Shown here: piece by piece, positions 44,101 through 51,898 of the stretch
Numbering within the stretch: position 1 is the first letter of the stretch
Layout of the letters: each line of letters begins with the position of its first letter
Assembly: GCF_020421205.1 (NCBI RefSeq)
Contig: NZ_JAIZZH010000002.1
Coordinates: 434,001 to 498,000, forward strand
DNA from: Hymenobacter pini
GTDB taxonomy: Bacteria > Bacteroidota > Bacteroidia > Cytophagales > Hymenobacteraceae
Direction of reading: 5' to 3'
DNA: 64,000 bases
Program-made: the position numbers and the translations under genes
Notes under the pieces: model-generated
Seen by the model: the letters and a program-made list of their open reading frames with translations, nothing else
Databases searched by the model: none
What the model was told of the DNA's origin: nothing

Positions 44101-44201
44101 AGCTGGTGCGCCGCATGCTGGACCCCGCCGAGCCCATCCGCAAAACCGACGACCTGGATAAGTGCCAGTACTGCCCCTACCGTGGCATCTGTGCCCGTTA
44201 A
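41148..44201 (+). CDS. addB: AddB-like PD-(D/E)xK nuclease with iron-sulfur cluster site
   Basis: 1017 aa. An N-terminal UvrD-like fold without a proper Walker A (VVVVPTRRAVVYLQNEL), and a C-terminal nuclease: Asp890 and Lys892 in VVDYKTG. Four cysteines in AddB order are present: Cys722 (LSCSLQFYF), Cys1006, Cys1009, Cys1015 (CQYCPYRGIC), the 4Fe-4S site that staples the nuclease domain. It pairs with the AddA-like subunit upstream to resect DNA ends. A word-repeat insertion occurs in the linker just before the nuclease domain (43140-43210). Confidence 0.88.
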   Translation: MLTASSIPAPLSPVLPAPDATPFLRRMARELVARYGASGELSDLVVVVPTRRAVVYLQNELSLAAEAGQALWSPRIAAMEDYMVELAGVQVEEPIALQLLLFEIMRGIDQRLEFDQFVGWSALLLQDFSSLDQNLASPRKVFEYLSQAKALERWDLGAEYSPQSTTTAYFRFWDDLERVYYRLQKRMRQDRLAYPGLAYRLAQRRVRERLEAGETLPRHVFIGLGFLSKAEERLIRRLRKVGLAEVYFDGDAFYLEKGSPNRAGQHLKQYQDRLDLPWDNFGGPAELLRQLPRTVRLVGMANSSIQGKVAGQLLAEARRQHPTGTVAVVLPDETLLLPVLHGLPPKEVPEYNVTMGLNFQSTPLFNLVDLLFEVHLTGVREGSQETGYGVPRYHHLAVSKLLQHPFLRRYQQWLDKQPEAEHPGLLDRVCRTIIKRHAVLLTAEELVEMGQDHPLLTALFATWNNCDDIIRACYTLIDLLKKAYQDQHSAIEAEYLYLFFTLVKRLESVFDCREQRLSVRSFRRFLYEQMKNTRLPFSGEPIADVQVMGLLETRALDFDHVIILSCNENVLPAPKRHSSLFPYDVLTTFGLPTYADHEAATAHQFWRLLQRARQVDLLHILPGAEGVRTGERSRFLLQIENDLALQNPALELLDLTVTSADSLELLADSSMEEEANSQQPAANSQKEATDLVLEKDAGMLLALRELLDRGLSPTALNQYLSCSLQFYFQRVARFRENDEVEEALGPDGFGTVVHEALEELLTPFAQTIRRNAVNLRAPLLTADDVAGLVKLAPIMVAKALRKEEAGRHARADEGLNHVLGQVASQLVRRYLESLLEQPEALPLQIQGLEEELHATVFVPLPETGEKLPVRLLGKADRVDQFPDGRLRVVDYKTGLVQAHELRLQKSKESAADAVARLLTDTSSAADKVRQLWLYRFLLAQQGRPAADAAIISLRNLGAGAMSADMSFLTAEGQDFVQHSEELLGQLVRRMLDPAEPIRKTDDLDKCQYCPYRGICAR
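43162..43205 (+). repeat. Word-repeat insertion inside addB
   Basis: CTAACAGCC and CAACAGCC words repeat (GCTAACAGCCAACAGCC...GCTAACAGCC), encoding EANSQQPAANSQKEA in frame, in the linker before the nuclease domain. Confidence 0.6.
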
Positions 44202-44204
44202 AAT

Positions 44205-44277
44205 AAGTTTCTGGTTGCCAGTTTGGGTTTCATTGCCCACTTTCAACCAGAAACCAGAAACTAGCAACCAGAAACTT
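44205..44277. repeat. Imperfect palindromic word repeat between addB and the deaminase gene
   Basis: 14-base perfect arms AAGTTTCTGGTTGC (44205-44218) and complement (44264-44277), with further AACCAGAAAC words between. Confidence 0.75.
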
Positions 44278-44285
44278 TAATAGAC

Positions 44286-44720
44286 ATGGACGAATTCATG
44301 CAGGCCGCCATCGACGAAGCGCGGCAAGGACGACAGGAAGGCGGTATTCCGATTGGCTCGGTGCTGGTGCGCAACGGCAAGATTGTGGCCCGGGGCCGCA
44401 ACAAGCGCGTACAGGAAGACAACCCCATCAAGCACGGCGAAATGGATTGCCTGTTCAACGCCGGCCGCCAGCGCAACTACCGGGATACGGTCATTTACAC
44501 CACCCTCATGCCCTGCTACATGTGCGCCGGCACCATCGTGCAGTTCAAAATTCCGAAGGTGATGGTGGGCGAGTCGCGCACGTTTGGCGAGTCGCGGGCG
44601 TTTCTGGAAAGCCACGGTGTAGAAGTAGTGGACCTCAACCTGGACGAATGCGTGCAGATGATGGAGGAGTTCATCGAGGCCGAGCCCACGCTCTGGAACG
44701 AGGACATCATGGAGTTGTAA
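44286..44720 (+). CDS. Nucleoside/cytosine deaminase, yeast Fcy1-like
   Basis: 144 aa, CDA fold. Zinc site His50-Gly-Glu52 (HGEMDC) and Cys77/Cys80 (PCYMC). The rest follows yeast cytosine deaminase Fcy1 closely: DTVIYTTLMPCYMCAG, KVMVGE, and the C-terminal helix ECVQMMEEFIEAEPTLWNEDI, which in Fcy1 caps the active site. Predicted to deaminate cytosine to uracil for pyrimidine salvage; guanine or related bases are possible. Confidence 0.85.
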   Translation: MDEFMQAAIDEARQGRQEGGIPIGSVLVRNGKIVARGRNKRVQEDNPIKHGEMDCLFNAGRQRNYRDTVIYTTLMPCYMCAGTIVQFKIPKVMVGESRTFGESRAFLESHGVEVVDLNLDECVQMMEEFIEAEPTLWNEDIMEL

Positions 44721-44733
44721 GCACAAGTACATG

Positions 44734-44886
44734 GCACGTCATTCCGAGCTTGCCGAGGAATCTCGCGTGCTGACGTTGCAGTAGTAACTCAAATGAAGCG
44801 GTAGAGATGCTTCGACTTCGCTCTGCATGACGATTAGTATGGCAACGTCAGCACGCGAGATGCTTCGCTTCGCTCTGCATGACGCG
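44734..44886. repeat. Composite palindromic intergenic repeat
   Basis: Begins GGCACGTCATTCCGAGC and carries a 19-bp perfect inverted repeat TCTCGCGTGCTGACGTTGC (44761-44779) / complement (44842-44860), plus two direct copies of GAGATGCTTCG..CTTCGCTCTGCATGACG. Same word family as the palindrome at 19336-19425. Confidence 0.8.
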
Positions 44887-44888
44887 CT

Positions 44889-45206
44889 GTGACCATTCAC
44901 ACTTTCCCCACTCCCTTGGAAGCCACGAAGAAATGTCCAGCCTGCGGGTATTGGAGTAACTGGCAGCAGTTGGCTACTGACCGGTGTGAGCGGTGCGGGC
45001 AGCTGCTGGACCCGCAGCGCTTACGCAGCGAACAGCAGCGGGAGCGGCTGGCCCAGGAGCCGGTGTCGCCCATCATGCTCATCGAAATCAAACCCGATGA
45101 CAAACCGTGGGTGCGCTTTCTGAAATACATTATTCGGGGCGGGCAGCTGGCGTTTGGGGCACTTATGGCATTTATCCTATGGCTGATAACACTGCTAGCC
45201 GGTTGA
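44889..45206 (+). CDS. Zinc-ribbon protein with one C-terminal membrane helix
   Basis: 105 aa. Cys16-x2-Cys19 (CPAC) and Cys33-x2-Cys36 (CERC) form a zinc ribbon; residues 80-104 are a membrane helix. The GTG at 44889 directly follows the repeat element; TTG 44916 is an alternative start. The next gene overlaps by 28 bases in another frame, suggesting co-translation. Function unknown. Confidence 0.72.
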   Translation: MTIHTFPTPLEATKKCPACGYWSNWQQLATDRCERCGQLLDPQRLRSEQQRERLAQEPVSPIMLIEIKPDDKPWVRFLKYIIRGGQLAFGALMAFILWLITLLAG

Positions 45207-45598
45207 GGCTACCCGCCGAGCTACGGCACCCGCTGTTTCTGGTGGGCACAGTACTGTACTTCATTACCGTGCTACACAAGTACGGCGGGCCACTGTCGCC
45301 GCACTGGCCCCTGCCCGGTGTGGTCCGCTCCCACTTGGCCGATTTTCTGTCTCTGCCCCTGGAGCTTACACTGGTGCTCTGCGTAATGCGGCGCCTGTAT
45401 TTTCGGCAGCCTTCATTTGTGCTGCCCACTTCCTGGATTTTCAGCACCTGGCTGGTGTTTTCCGTGTGGTTTGAGCTAGTGCCCTTGTTGCAATCTTCGT
45501 CAGTAGTACGCAACACGCCCGACCCTTGGGACGTGGTGGCCTATGCGCTGGGCGGCCTGGTGTTCTGGCGCTGGATGAACCGGCCAGCCCTGGCCTGA
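45179..45598 (+). CDS. Small integral membrane protein of unknown function
   Basis: 139 aa with about four membrane helices (HPLFLVGTVLYFITVL; LPLELTLVLCVM; TSWIFSTWLVFSVWFELVPL; DVVAYALGGLVFW). The end NTPDPWDVVAYALGGLVFWRWMNRP is VanZ-like in feel, but no family is certain. The start overlaps the zinc-ribbon gene. Confidence 0.65.
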   Translation: MADNTASRLRLPAELRHPLFLVGTVLYFITVLHKYGGPLSPHWPLPGVVRSHLADFLSLPLELTLVLCVMRRLYFRQPSFVLPTSWIFSTWLVFSVWFELVPLLQSSSVVRNTPDPWDVVAYALGGLVFWRWMNRPALA

Positions 45599-45653
45599 GG
45601 CGGTGCAAGCCAACCCCAACACGCAGTATCTACGTATAGCAACACTTACCATG

Positions 45654-45683
45654 GCCCCGCTGGCACACGCCCGCGGGGCTTTG
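45654..45683 (+). terminator. Short terminator hairpin
   Basis: 7-bp GC stem GCCCCGC (45654-45660) / GCGGGGC (45673-45679) followed by TTTG. Confidence 0.6.
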
Positions 45684-45727
45684 CTTTGGCCGGTTTGCTA
45701 TGAAACCGGCTGCTATTCTCCGCCCTA

Positions 45728-46564
45728 ATGCTTTTGTCTATGCTCCAGGATTTGCACCGTGTCCTTTCTGCCTACTGGCAACAGTTCCTGTATGTGTTAC
45801 CCAAGCTGCTGATTGCCTTGGTACTGCTGGTAGTGGCCATATTTATTGCCAACCGCGTCAGTGCCCTGTTAGGCGGGCGGTTACGCAAACGTTCCACTGA
45901 CCCTCTGCTGGCCGATTTTCTGGCTAGTATTGGCAAGTGGGTGATGGTAGGCCTGGGCCTGATGCTGGCGCTCAATATCCTGGGGTTTTCGGGCATTGTG
46001 GGCAGCTTGGTGGGGGCAGCGGGCGTATCGGCGTTTATCGTGGGCTTTGCCTTCAAGGATATTGCCGAGAACTTTCTGGCCGGCGTTATTCTGGCTTTCA
46101 ACCGGCCTTTCCACATCAACGATACGGTAGAAATTAAAGGGCTGATTGGTCACGTGGAAGCCCTGAACCTGCGCATCACGCTTATCCGCACTTTCGATGG
46201 CAAGCACATCTACCTACCCAACTCACTGGTCCTGAAGGAGCCGCTCATCAACTACACCCGCGACGGCAACCTGCGGCAGGAGTTTTTGGTGAGCGTAGAC
46301 CTGGGCCAGGACGCCACGCCCGACGTGGCAACCAACGTCATTCTCAACTATCTGCGCACCGTGGCCGATGTGCAACAGGCTCCCCGCGCCCCGTACATCA
46401 ACCTGGAGAAGGCCACTGCTACCACCGCCGACCTGCGCGTGTACTTCTGGGCCGACTCCGAAGACTACCGTCGGGGCGTGCTGCAGCTTAAAAGCCGCCT
46501 GATGCAGGAGGTGAAGCAGGAGCTGCTGGGCGCGGGCCTGGGGGTGCCGGCTCTTTCGAGCTAG
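45728..46564 (+). CDS. Small-conductance mechanosensitive channel (MscS family)
   Basis: 278 aa. Three membrane helices; pore helix TM3 with the Gly/Ala pattern GIVGSLVGAAGVSAFIVGFAFKDIAENFLAG, then the beta domain RPFHINDTVEIKGLIGHVEALNLRITLIRTFDGKHIYLPNSLVLKEPLINYTRD and an alpha-beta C-terminus. Acts in osmotic down-shock release. Confidence 0.93.
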   Translation: MLLSMLQDLHRVLSAYWQQFLYVLPKLLIALVLLVVAIFIANRVSALLGGRLRKRSTDPLLADFLASIGKWVMVGLGLMLALNILGFSGIVGSLVGAAGVSAFIVGFAFKDIAENFLAGVILAFNRPFHINDTVEIKGLIGHVEALNLRITLIRTFDGKHIYLPNSLVLKEPLINYTRDGNLRQEFLVSVDLGQDATPDVATNVILNYLRTVADVQQAPRAPYINLEKATATTADLRVYFWADSEDYRRGVLQLKSRLMQEVKQELLGAGLGVPALSS

Positions 46565-46608
46565 TTGCTGGTTATTCGTTGCTGGTTGATAAAAGCATTC
46601 TTCATGCG

Positions 46609-46645
46609 GTTAGTAGTTGACAGCGAGTAACGGACAACTAATAAC
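46609..46645. repeat. Imperfect palindromic word repeat
   Basis: GTTAGTAGTTG (46609-46619) pairs with CAACTAATAAC (46635-46645) with one mismatch; TTGCTGGTT words precede it (46564-46587). Confidence 0.5.
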
Positions 46646-46709
46646 TCAAAGAAGTTTTCGTTAGGTTAGCGGCTACACCCGTTGGCTGCCACCCACCCCC
46701 TGCGCGCCC

Positions 46710-48491
46710 ATGCCCCAGAATACCATCCATCGGCTACTTCGTCCGTTGCTCGTGTGGCGCGTGCGCCACGTCAGCGACCGGGTGTACCTGATTGTGGTGA
46801 GTATGCTGGTGGGCTTGCTGGCAGGCTTGGCGGCGGTACTGCTCAAGACGATGGTCCACGACTCGCAGAAAATGCTGAATGCGTGGGTACCCGGCGAATA
46901 TCAAGTGTTTGCCAGCTCGCTTTACCCTATTATCGGTATTGCCCTTACGGTGCTGTTTACCCGGTATTTCCTGGATGGCAACCTGGGCCGGGGCATTGGG
47001 CCTATTATCTATAACATTGCCCGGCAGGGTAGCATTGTGCCCCGTAGTAAGCTGTACTCGCAGCTGGTTTCGTCGTTTCTGACGGTTACGTTCGGGGGCT
47101 CGGCGGGTCTGGAAGCCCCTATTTCCGTTACGGGTTCGGCTATTGGGTCCAACACGTCCCGCATTTTGCGGATTGGGCGGCGCGAAAGGCGGCTGCTCAC
47201 GGGCTGCGGAGCCGCCGCGGGCGTAGCGGCCATTTTCAACTCGCCCATTGCGGGGGTACTGTTTGCCGTTGAAGTTATTCTGTCAGAGTTGTCGGCGGCG
47301 TATTTCGTGCCTTTGCTGATTGCCTCAGCTACTGCCACGGTGGTATCGAAGGCCCTGTACGCGGGTCAGCCCTTCGTTCTTATTACCACTTCCTGGCCCG
47401 TAGATGCCGTGCCGCTGTACCTGATGCTGGCCGTGTTTACGGCCCTGCTGTCGGTGTACATGATCCGGGTGTACTTCTGGGCCGATAAGTACTTTGAGCA
47501 GCTGCACGGCACGCTGCGGAAAGTACTGCTGGGCGGCTTGGCCCTGGGGGGGCTGGTATTCCTGTTCCCCCCGCTGTACGGGGAAGGCTACAATATTGTG
47601 CAGCTCCTACTAGGTGGCCACGCCGATCAGCTGATTGATGGCTCTTTGTTTGATGTCTTCCACGATGAGAGCGTGTGGCTGGTGCTGCTGGTAGCGGCCG
47701 GCAGTATGCTGTTGAAAGTGGTTGCTACTACTATTACCATTGGCTCGGGCGGCAACGGGGGCATGTTTGGCTCCTCACTGTTTGCGGGGGCCCTATGTGG
47801 CTTTGTGTTTGCCCGCCTTATCAATCTGAGCGGCCTCTACCCCATTTCAGAAGTACACTTTATTGTGCTGGGAATGGCCGGCACCCTGGCGGGCGTAGTG
47901 CATGCCCCGCTTACCGGCATCTTCCTCATTGCCGAAATTACGGGCGGTTATGCGCTGTTCGTCCCGTTGATGGTGGTTACCTCCGGCTCCTACCTTATCA
48001 CCCGCTACTTCGAGCCGTACTCGGTGTACACCCGCAAGTTGGTGCAGAAAGGCGTGTACGTAAACCAGGACCGGGACCGGGGCCTACTGGCGCAGCTGGA
48101 TGTGCGTACCCTGATTCAGACGGACTTTCTGCCCGTTCATCCCGAAGACACGCTGGGCGAGTTGGTTACCGCCTTCCGGCACGCTTCCCGCAACCTGTTT
48201 CCGGTGGTGGATAATGCGGGGTACCTGCACGGCGTAGTAAGCCTGGATACCGTGCGCGACGCCCTCTTCGACGACGAGCACTACACCACCACCCGCGTGC
48301 AGGATCTGATGACGGACCCACCTGCCATAGTGCGCCCCGATGATACCCTGCTGGATACTTTACGCTGCATGGAACAGCTCGGGGCCTGGGCCCTCCCCGT
48401 CCTCGACCTAAACGACCATTATCTGGGGTTTCTGCTGAAATCCACTATCCTGGCTAATTACCGTCGGCAGCTGATCAAGGAAAGTGAGTAG
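46710..48491 (+). CDS. ClC-type chloride channel/transporter with CBS pair
   Basis: 593 aa. ClC membrane domain (about 20-440) with the gating Glu135 in GGSAGLEAP, and GSGGNGGMFGSSL later in the sequence. The C-terminus carries two CBS domains (about 455-590; DFLPVHPEDTLGELVTAF, DLMTDPPAIVRPDDTLLDTL) that may sense nucleotides. Could be a channel or Cl-/H+ exchanger; the exchanger's proton Glu was not placed. Confidence 0.92.
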   Translation: MPQNTIHRLLRPLLVWRVRHVSDRVYLIVVSMLVGLLAGLAAVLLKTMVHDSQKMLNAWVPGEYQVFASSLYPIIGIALTVLFTRYFLDGNLGRGIGPIIYNIARQGSIVPRSKLYSQLVSSFLTVTFGGSAGLEAPISVTGSAIGSNTSRILRIGRRERRLLTGCGAAAGVAAIFNSPIAGVLFAVEVILSELSAAYFVPLLIASATATVVSKALYAGQPFVLITTSWPVDAVPLYLMLAVFTALLSVYMIRVYFWADKYFEQLHGTLRKVLLGGLALGGLVFLFPPLYGEGYNIVQLLLGGHADQLIDGSLFDVFHDESVWLVLLVAAGSMLLKVVATTITIGSGGNGGMFGSSLFAGALCGFVFARLINLSGLYPISEVHFIVLGMAGTLAGVVHAPLTGIFLIAEITGGYALFVPLMVVTSGSYLITRYFEPYSVYTRKLVQKGVYVNQDRDRGLLAQLDVRTLIQTDFLPVHPEDTLGELVTAFRHASRNLFPVVDNAGYLHGVVSLDTVRDALFDDEHYTTTRVQDLMTDPPAIVRPDDTLLDTLRCMEQLGAWALPVLDLNDHYLGFLLKSTILANYRRQLIKESE

Positions 48492-48584
48492 TTGGATGGG
48501 AGAATGGTTGAACTGATGAATGGTTGAATTGTCGGATTAAGCCAATAAGTACTAATCACCCATCCAGCCATTCACCCATCCAAC
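48491..48584. repeat. Palindromic word repeat before rnhA
   Basis: 17-base arms GTTGGATGGGAGAATGG (48491-48507) and CCATTCACCCATCCAAC (48568-48584) pair with one mismatch; GAATGGTTGAA words lie in the loop. Confidence 0.75.
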
Positions 48585-48634
48585 AATTCTCACTTCGTAC
48601 CTTGCGGGGGTTTTCTGCATTTACCGCTTTTCGC

Positions 48635-49102
48635 TTGATTTACCTGTATACTGATGGCTCCTCGCGGGGCAATCCGGGCCCCGGAGGCTACGGCGCCATT
48701 CTGCGCTTCGGCCAGCATGAGAAGGAACTCACCCAGGGCTTCCGCCTCACCACCAACAACCGCATGGAGCTGCTGGCCGTCATCATCGGGCTGGAGGCCA
48801 TTACCCGTCCCGAGCTGCCGATTACCGTCGTCACCGACTCCCGCTACGTGGTGGATGCCGTAGAGAAAAAGTGGGTATTCGGCTGGCTGAACAAGCCGGA
48901 CTTCGGCAAAAAGGCCAATGAGGACCTGTGGCGCCGCTTTGTGAAAGTGTACCGCCAGCGCAATGTGCAGTTCCGATGGGTGCGCGGCCACAACGGCCAC
49001 CCCGAAAACGAGCGGTGCGACCAACTGGCCGTGTGGAGTGCCACCAAAGGGCCACTGCTGGTGGATGAAGGCTACGAGCTGATTGAGGCGAAACGCGGCT
49101 AA
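48635..49102 (+). CDS. rnhA: Ribonuclease HI
   Basis: 155 aa from TTG 48635. Catalytic acids Asp7 (YTDGSSRGNPGPGG), Glu45 (NNRMELLAV), Asp68 (VTDSRYV) and Asp129 (ENERCDQLA) are all present. Degrades RNA in RNA-DNA hybrids. No ATG lies near the conserved start, so TTG is inferred. Confidence 0.93.
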   Translation: MIYLYTDGSSRGNPGPGGYGAILRFGQHEKELTQGFRLTTNNRMELLAVIIGLEAITRPELPITVVTDSRYVVDAVEKKWVFGWLNKPDFGKKANEDLWRRFVKVYRQRNVQFRWVRGHNGHPENERCDQLAVWSATKGPLLVDEGYELIEAKRG

Positions 49103-49111
49103 CTCCGGGGC

Positions 49112-49834
49112 GTGGCGAATTCCTATTTTCAGTTCAAACAGTTCCGCATCGAGCAGAACGCCTGCGCCATGAAGGTGTGCACCGATGCCTGCGTGCTGGG
49201 AGCGGTGGCACCCGTAGCCGGGGCCCGGCGCATCCTCGACGTGGGTACCGGCACCGGCTTGCTGGCCCTGATGGCTGCCCAGCGCAACCCCACGGCCTAC
49301 CTGGAGGCCGTGGAGCTGGACGAAGCCGCCGCGGCCCAGGCCGCCGCCAACTTTGCAGCCAGCCAATGGGCTGAGCGGCTGGTGTTGCATCCGGTTCCGC
49401 TGGCGGCTTTAGCAGCCACTCACCCCCAACCCTTCGACCTGATTCTCTGCAACCCACCCTTTTTCCGTAACTCCCTCCGCTCCCCCAGCGCCCAGCGCAC
49501 TACGGCCCGCCACACCGCCGCCGATACTCTGACGTTCGGGGAGCTAGCTGGTTTTGCCGCCCGGTTTTTAATGCCCGGTGGCCAGCTGACGGTATTGCTG
49601 CCGCCACCTGAGATGAAGCAGTTTGAGCAGGAAGCCGCGGCTGTTGGTCTGCATCCCGTTTTCCGCTTAATCCTGTATCACCGGCCCGGCAGTAAACCAC
49701 TGCGCCATATTACCACGTTCAGCCGGCAGCCGGGCCTCGTGCAGCAGCAGGAGTTACCGCTGCACGAAGCCACCTCCGAGGACTATTCTGCGTGGTTTCG
49801 GGAGGCATTGGGGCCGTTTTATCTGGCCATTTAG
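49112..49834 (+). CDS. trmN6: tRNA1(Val) (adenine37-N6)-methyltransferase
   Basis: 240 aa from GTG 49112. SAM motif LDVGTGTGLLALMAAQRNP, catalytic NPPF (114-117), and the N-terminal FRFKQF-like FQFKQFRIEQNACAMKVCTDACVLGA block typical of TrmN6/YfiC. Methylates A37 of tRNA1Val. It lies 9 bases after rnhA, probably in the same operon. Confidence 0.9.
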   Translation: MANSYFQFKQFRIEQNACAMKVCTDACVLGAVAPVAGARRILDVGTGTGLLALMAAQRNPTAYLEAVELDEAAAAQAAANFAASQWAERLVLHPVPLAALAATHPQPFDLILCNPPFFRNSLRSPSAQRTTARHTAADTLTFGELAGFAARFLMPGGQLTVLLPPPEMKQFEQEAAAVGLHPVFRLILYHRPGSKPLRHITTFSRQPGLVQQQELPLHEATSEDYSAWFREALGPFYLAI

Positions 49835-49840
49835 AGCACG

Positions 49841-51202
49841 TCAATCCGCCACTATAGATGACGTTAAAGCGTACGATTCCTCCACGAACCGAATTCCGTA
49901 TTCCTGGGCCAGCTCCGTTAGAATGGGCTCGTACAACTCCGACTCGGTTGGGATAACCACGCCGCGCTGTTGCAGTTGGCCCTGCGTGAGCCGGCGCACG
50001 GCCATTGCCAGGGGCAGACCCACCGTTTTGGCCATGGCCGTGTGCACGGCATCATCGCCCAGCACCACCAACGACGACGTGTGGCCGTGCCGCTCCCCGT
50101 TCAACTCGTACTCAAACAGGTGCTGCATTACAATCATGTCCCGGTCGCGGGGCTGCAGGGCCCATTTTTCGGTGAGCAGGCGCTCCAGCAGCTGGGCGGG
50201 CGTGGCATTAGCCAAGCCTACGGGCCGCTCCGAAAACAGCTCCAACCACGCAAGACGCTGCATAATGTCATCTTCTGGCGTCAGCCCCAGATAGTCGGCC
50301 ACCCGGGCGGCGGTGTTGCCGGAGCCGGTGGGCAGATAGGCTTCCACCAGCTCCCGCCACGTGAGGGTGGCGGGGTTGTCGAGGTGCACGGCATCATCGG
50401 TGAGGCCCAGGCGCACCAGCGCGTGCCACGCCGCGCAGTAGCCCGGCCGGCGCAGGGTGCCGCGCAGCATTGTGGGGATATTCTGTAGACCGTAAGGCGC
50501 GCGGTAACTCAGCGAGTCCCGGTTGGCGTACCCCTCGAACTCACCAAAGCCGGACACGGCCAGGGTTTCGGTACGGGCAAACATCTGCTGGTACGTAATG
50601 AAACGGGGGCGGCCGTTTTCCAGGAATTTAGCCGTACTCTGGCCAGCCAGCACCACGTTGCGCGGGTTCCAGGTAAACTTATACTTCCACGGGTTGTCGC
50701 CCTCGGCCTCGGGAGCCAACAGCCCCCCGCAGTATGATTTGAACGACGTAACTACACCGCCCCGGGCCCGGATATCGGTCAGTACCTGCATGGCCGACAT
50801 GTGGTCGAGGCCGGGGTCAAGGCCGCATTCCATCAGAATGGCAATACCTGCTTCCCTGGCTTCGGTATCCAACGCCCGGATTTCCTCGCTCACGTAGCTG
50901 GCCGTGGCCAGGTGCCGCCGGTGCCGCACGCAGGCGCGGGCCACCGGAGCATGAAACAGAGCCGGCAGCATCGAAATAACCACGTCGGCCCGGGGCACCA
51001 GTTCTTCCAGCCTGGCTTCGTCGTGTACATCAAACGGTACCGCCCGGGCATACTCGGAGTGGGCAGCCAGCACGGGGGCCAGGTGCGCGGGCTGCACGTC
51101 GGCCACCGTCAGCTGCCACCCTTCCGTGGGGGCATGCAGCAACAGGTACTGAATCAGGGAAGTGGCCGAGCGGCCGGCGCCAAGCAGCAGAATAAGGGTC
51201 AT
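49841..51202 (-). CDS. Saccharopine dehydrogenase-family enzyme
   Basis: 453 aa. Rossmann start LILLLGAGRSATSLIQYLL, then ECGLDPGLDHMSAM and SYCGGLLAPEAEGDNPWKYKFTWNPRNVVLAGQ, which are close to the Lys9-type saccharopine reductase / glutamate-forming branch. Bacteroidota often carry this gene, and its role (lysine degradation or another imine reduction) is not settled. Ends 7 bases from the convergent trmN6 stop. Confidence 0.88.
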   Translation of the reverse strand: MTLILLLGAGRSATSLIQYLLLHAPTEGWQLTVADVQPAHLAPVLAAHSEYARAVPFDVHDEARLEELVPRADVVISMLPALFHAPVARACVRHRRHLATASYVSEEIRALDTEAREAGIAILMECGLDPGLDHMSAMQVLTDIRARGGVVTSFKSYCGGLLAPEAEGDNPWKYKFTWNPRNVVLAGQSTAKFLENGRPRFITYQQMFARTETLAVSGFGEFEGYANRDSLSYRAPYGLQNIPTMLRGTLRRPGYCAAWHALVRLGLTDDAVHLDNPATLTWRELVEAYLPTGSGNTAARVADYLGLTPEDDIMQRLAWLELFSERPVGLANATPAQLLERLLTEKWALQPRDRDMIVMQHLFEYELNGERHGHTSSLVVLGDDAVHTAMAKTVGLPLAMAVRRLTQGQLQQRGVVIPTESELYEPILTELAQEYGIRFVEESYALTSSIVAD

Positions 51203-51401
51203 GTGGGGTGGGTGGTGGGCTAGAACTCAGCCGCCAATATCGGATAAATGCCCGAGCCCGGCAGGCCTGCACCGTTCCTACTCTTGTTTGACAGCAGCAA
51301 TTTGTTGTGCCGATCTGGAAGTCTGCAAAAAAGTTGTACATTCACCGCCCCTTTTCACTACCCGGGGCCGCCAGCCGGTGCCGGGCCGTTCTTTGCCTCC
51401 A

Positions 51402-51896
51402 ATGGCCCAACCCCTTCACCTGACCATCACCGTTGAGGTGGTGGCATCCGAAGCTGACCTCTCTGCCGCCGAAGCCGCCACCTGGCAGGCGGCCCGCGCC
51501 GCCACCGACCACGCGTACGCGCCCTACTCCCACTTTCACGTTGGCACGGCGCTGCTACTCGATGATGGCACCATCTTTCGCGGCACCAATCAGGAAAATG
51601 CGGCTTACCCCTCCGGCCTGTGTGCCGAGCGCACGGCCTTGTTCGGGCTAGCTGCTACCCAGCCCAATCGGCGTATTATGGGCATGGCTGTGGCGGCCCG
51701 GCCCGCCAACGGGGAGTTTGTACCGGTGACTTCCTGCGGAGCCTGCCGCCAGGTAATGGCCGAGTATGAGCACCGCCAGAAACAGGCTATTCCGCTGCTG
51801 TTGCCCGGCCCCAACGGCAGCATCTACCGGTTCAATTCGCTGTCCGACCTGCTGCCCTTCGGCTTCTCGGCCGATGATTTGCCCAAGGCGCAATAA
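51402..51896 (+). CDS. cdd: Cytidine deaminase
   Basis: 164 aa. Tetrameric-type CDA: zinc ligands Cys74 (CAERTAL, with Glu76) and Cys112/Cys115 (SCGACRQV), and substrate loop NQENAAYPSG. Deaminates cytidine/deoxycytidine. ATG 51402 chosen because the upstream in-frame stretch is non-conserved. The hydrolase gene follows after 2 bases. Confidence 0.94.
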   Translation: MAQPLHLTITVEVVASEADLSAAEAATWQAARAATDHAYAPYSHFHVGTALLLDDGTIFRGTNQENAAYPSGLCAERTALFGLAATQPNRRIMGMAVAARPANGEFVPVTSCGACRQVMAEYEHRQKQAIPLLLPGPNGSIYRFNSLSDLLPFGFSADDLPKAQ

Positions 51897-51898
51897 GC

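Noticed and set aside
45107..45178. Longer N-terminus for the small membrane protein
   Set aside because: Would lie inside the zinc-ribbon gene and adds non-membrane residues; ATG 45179 gives a cleaner start.
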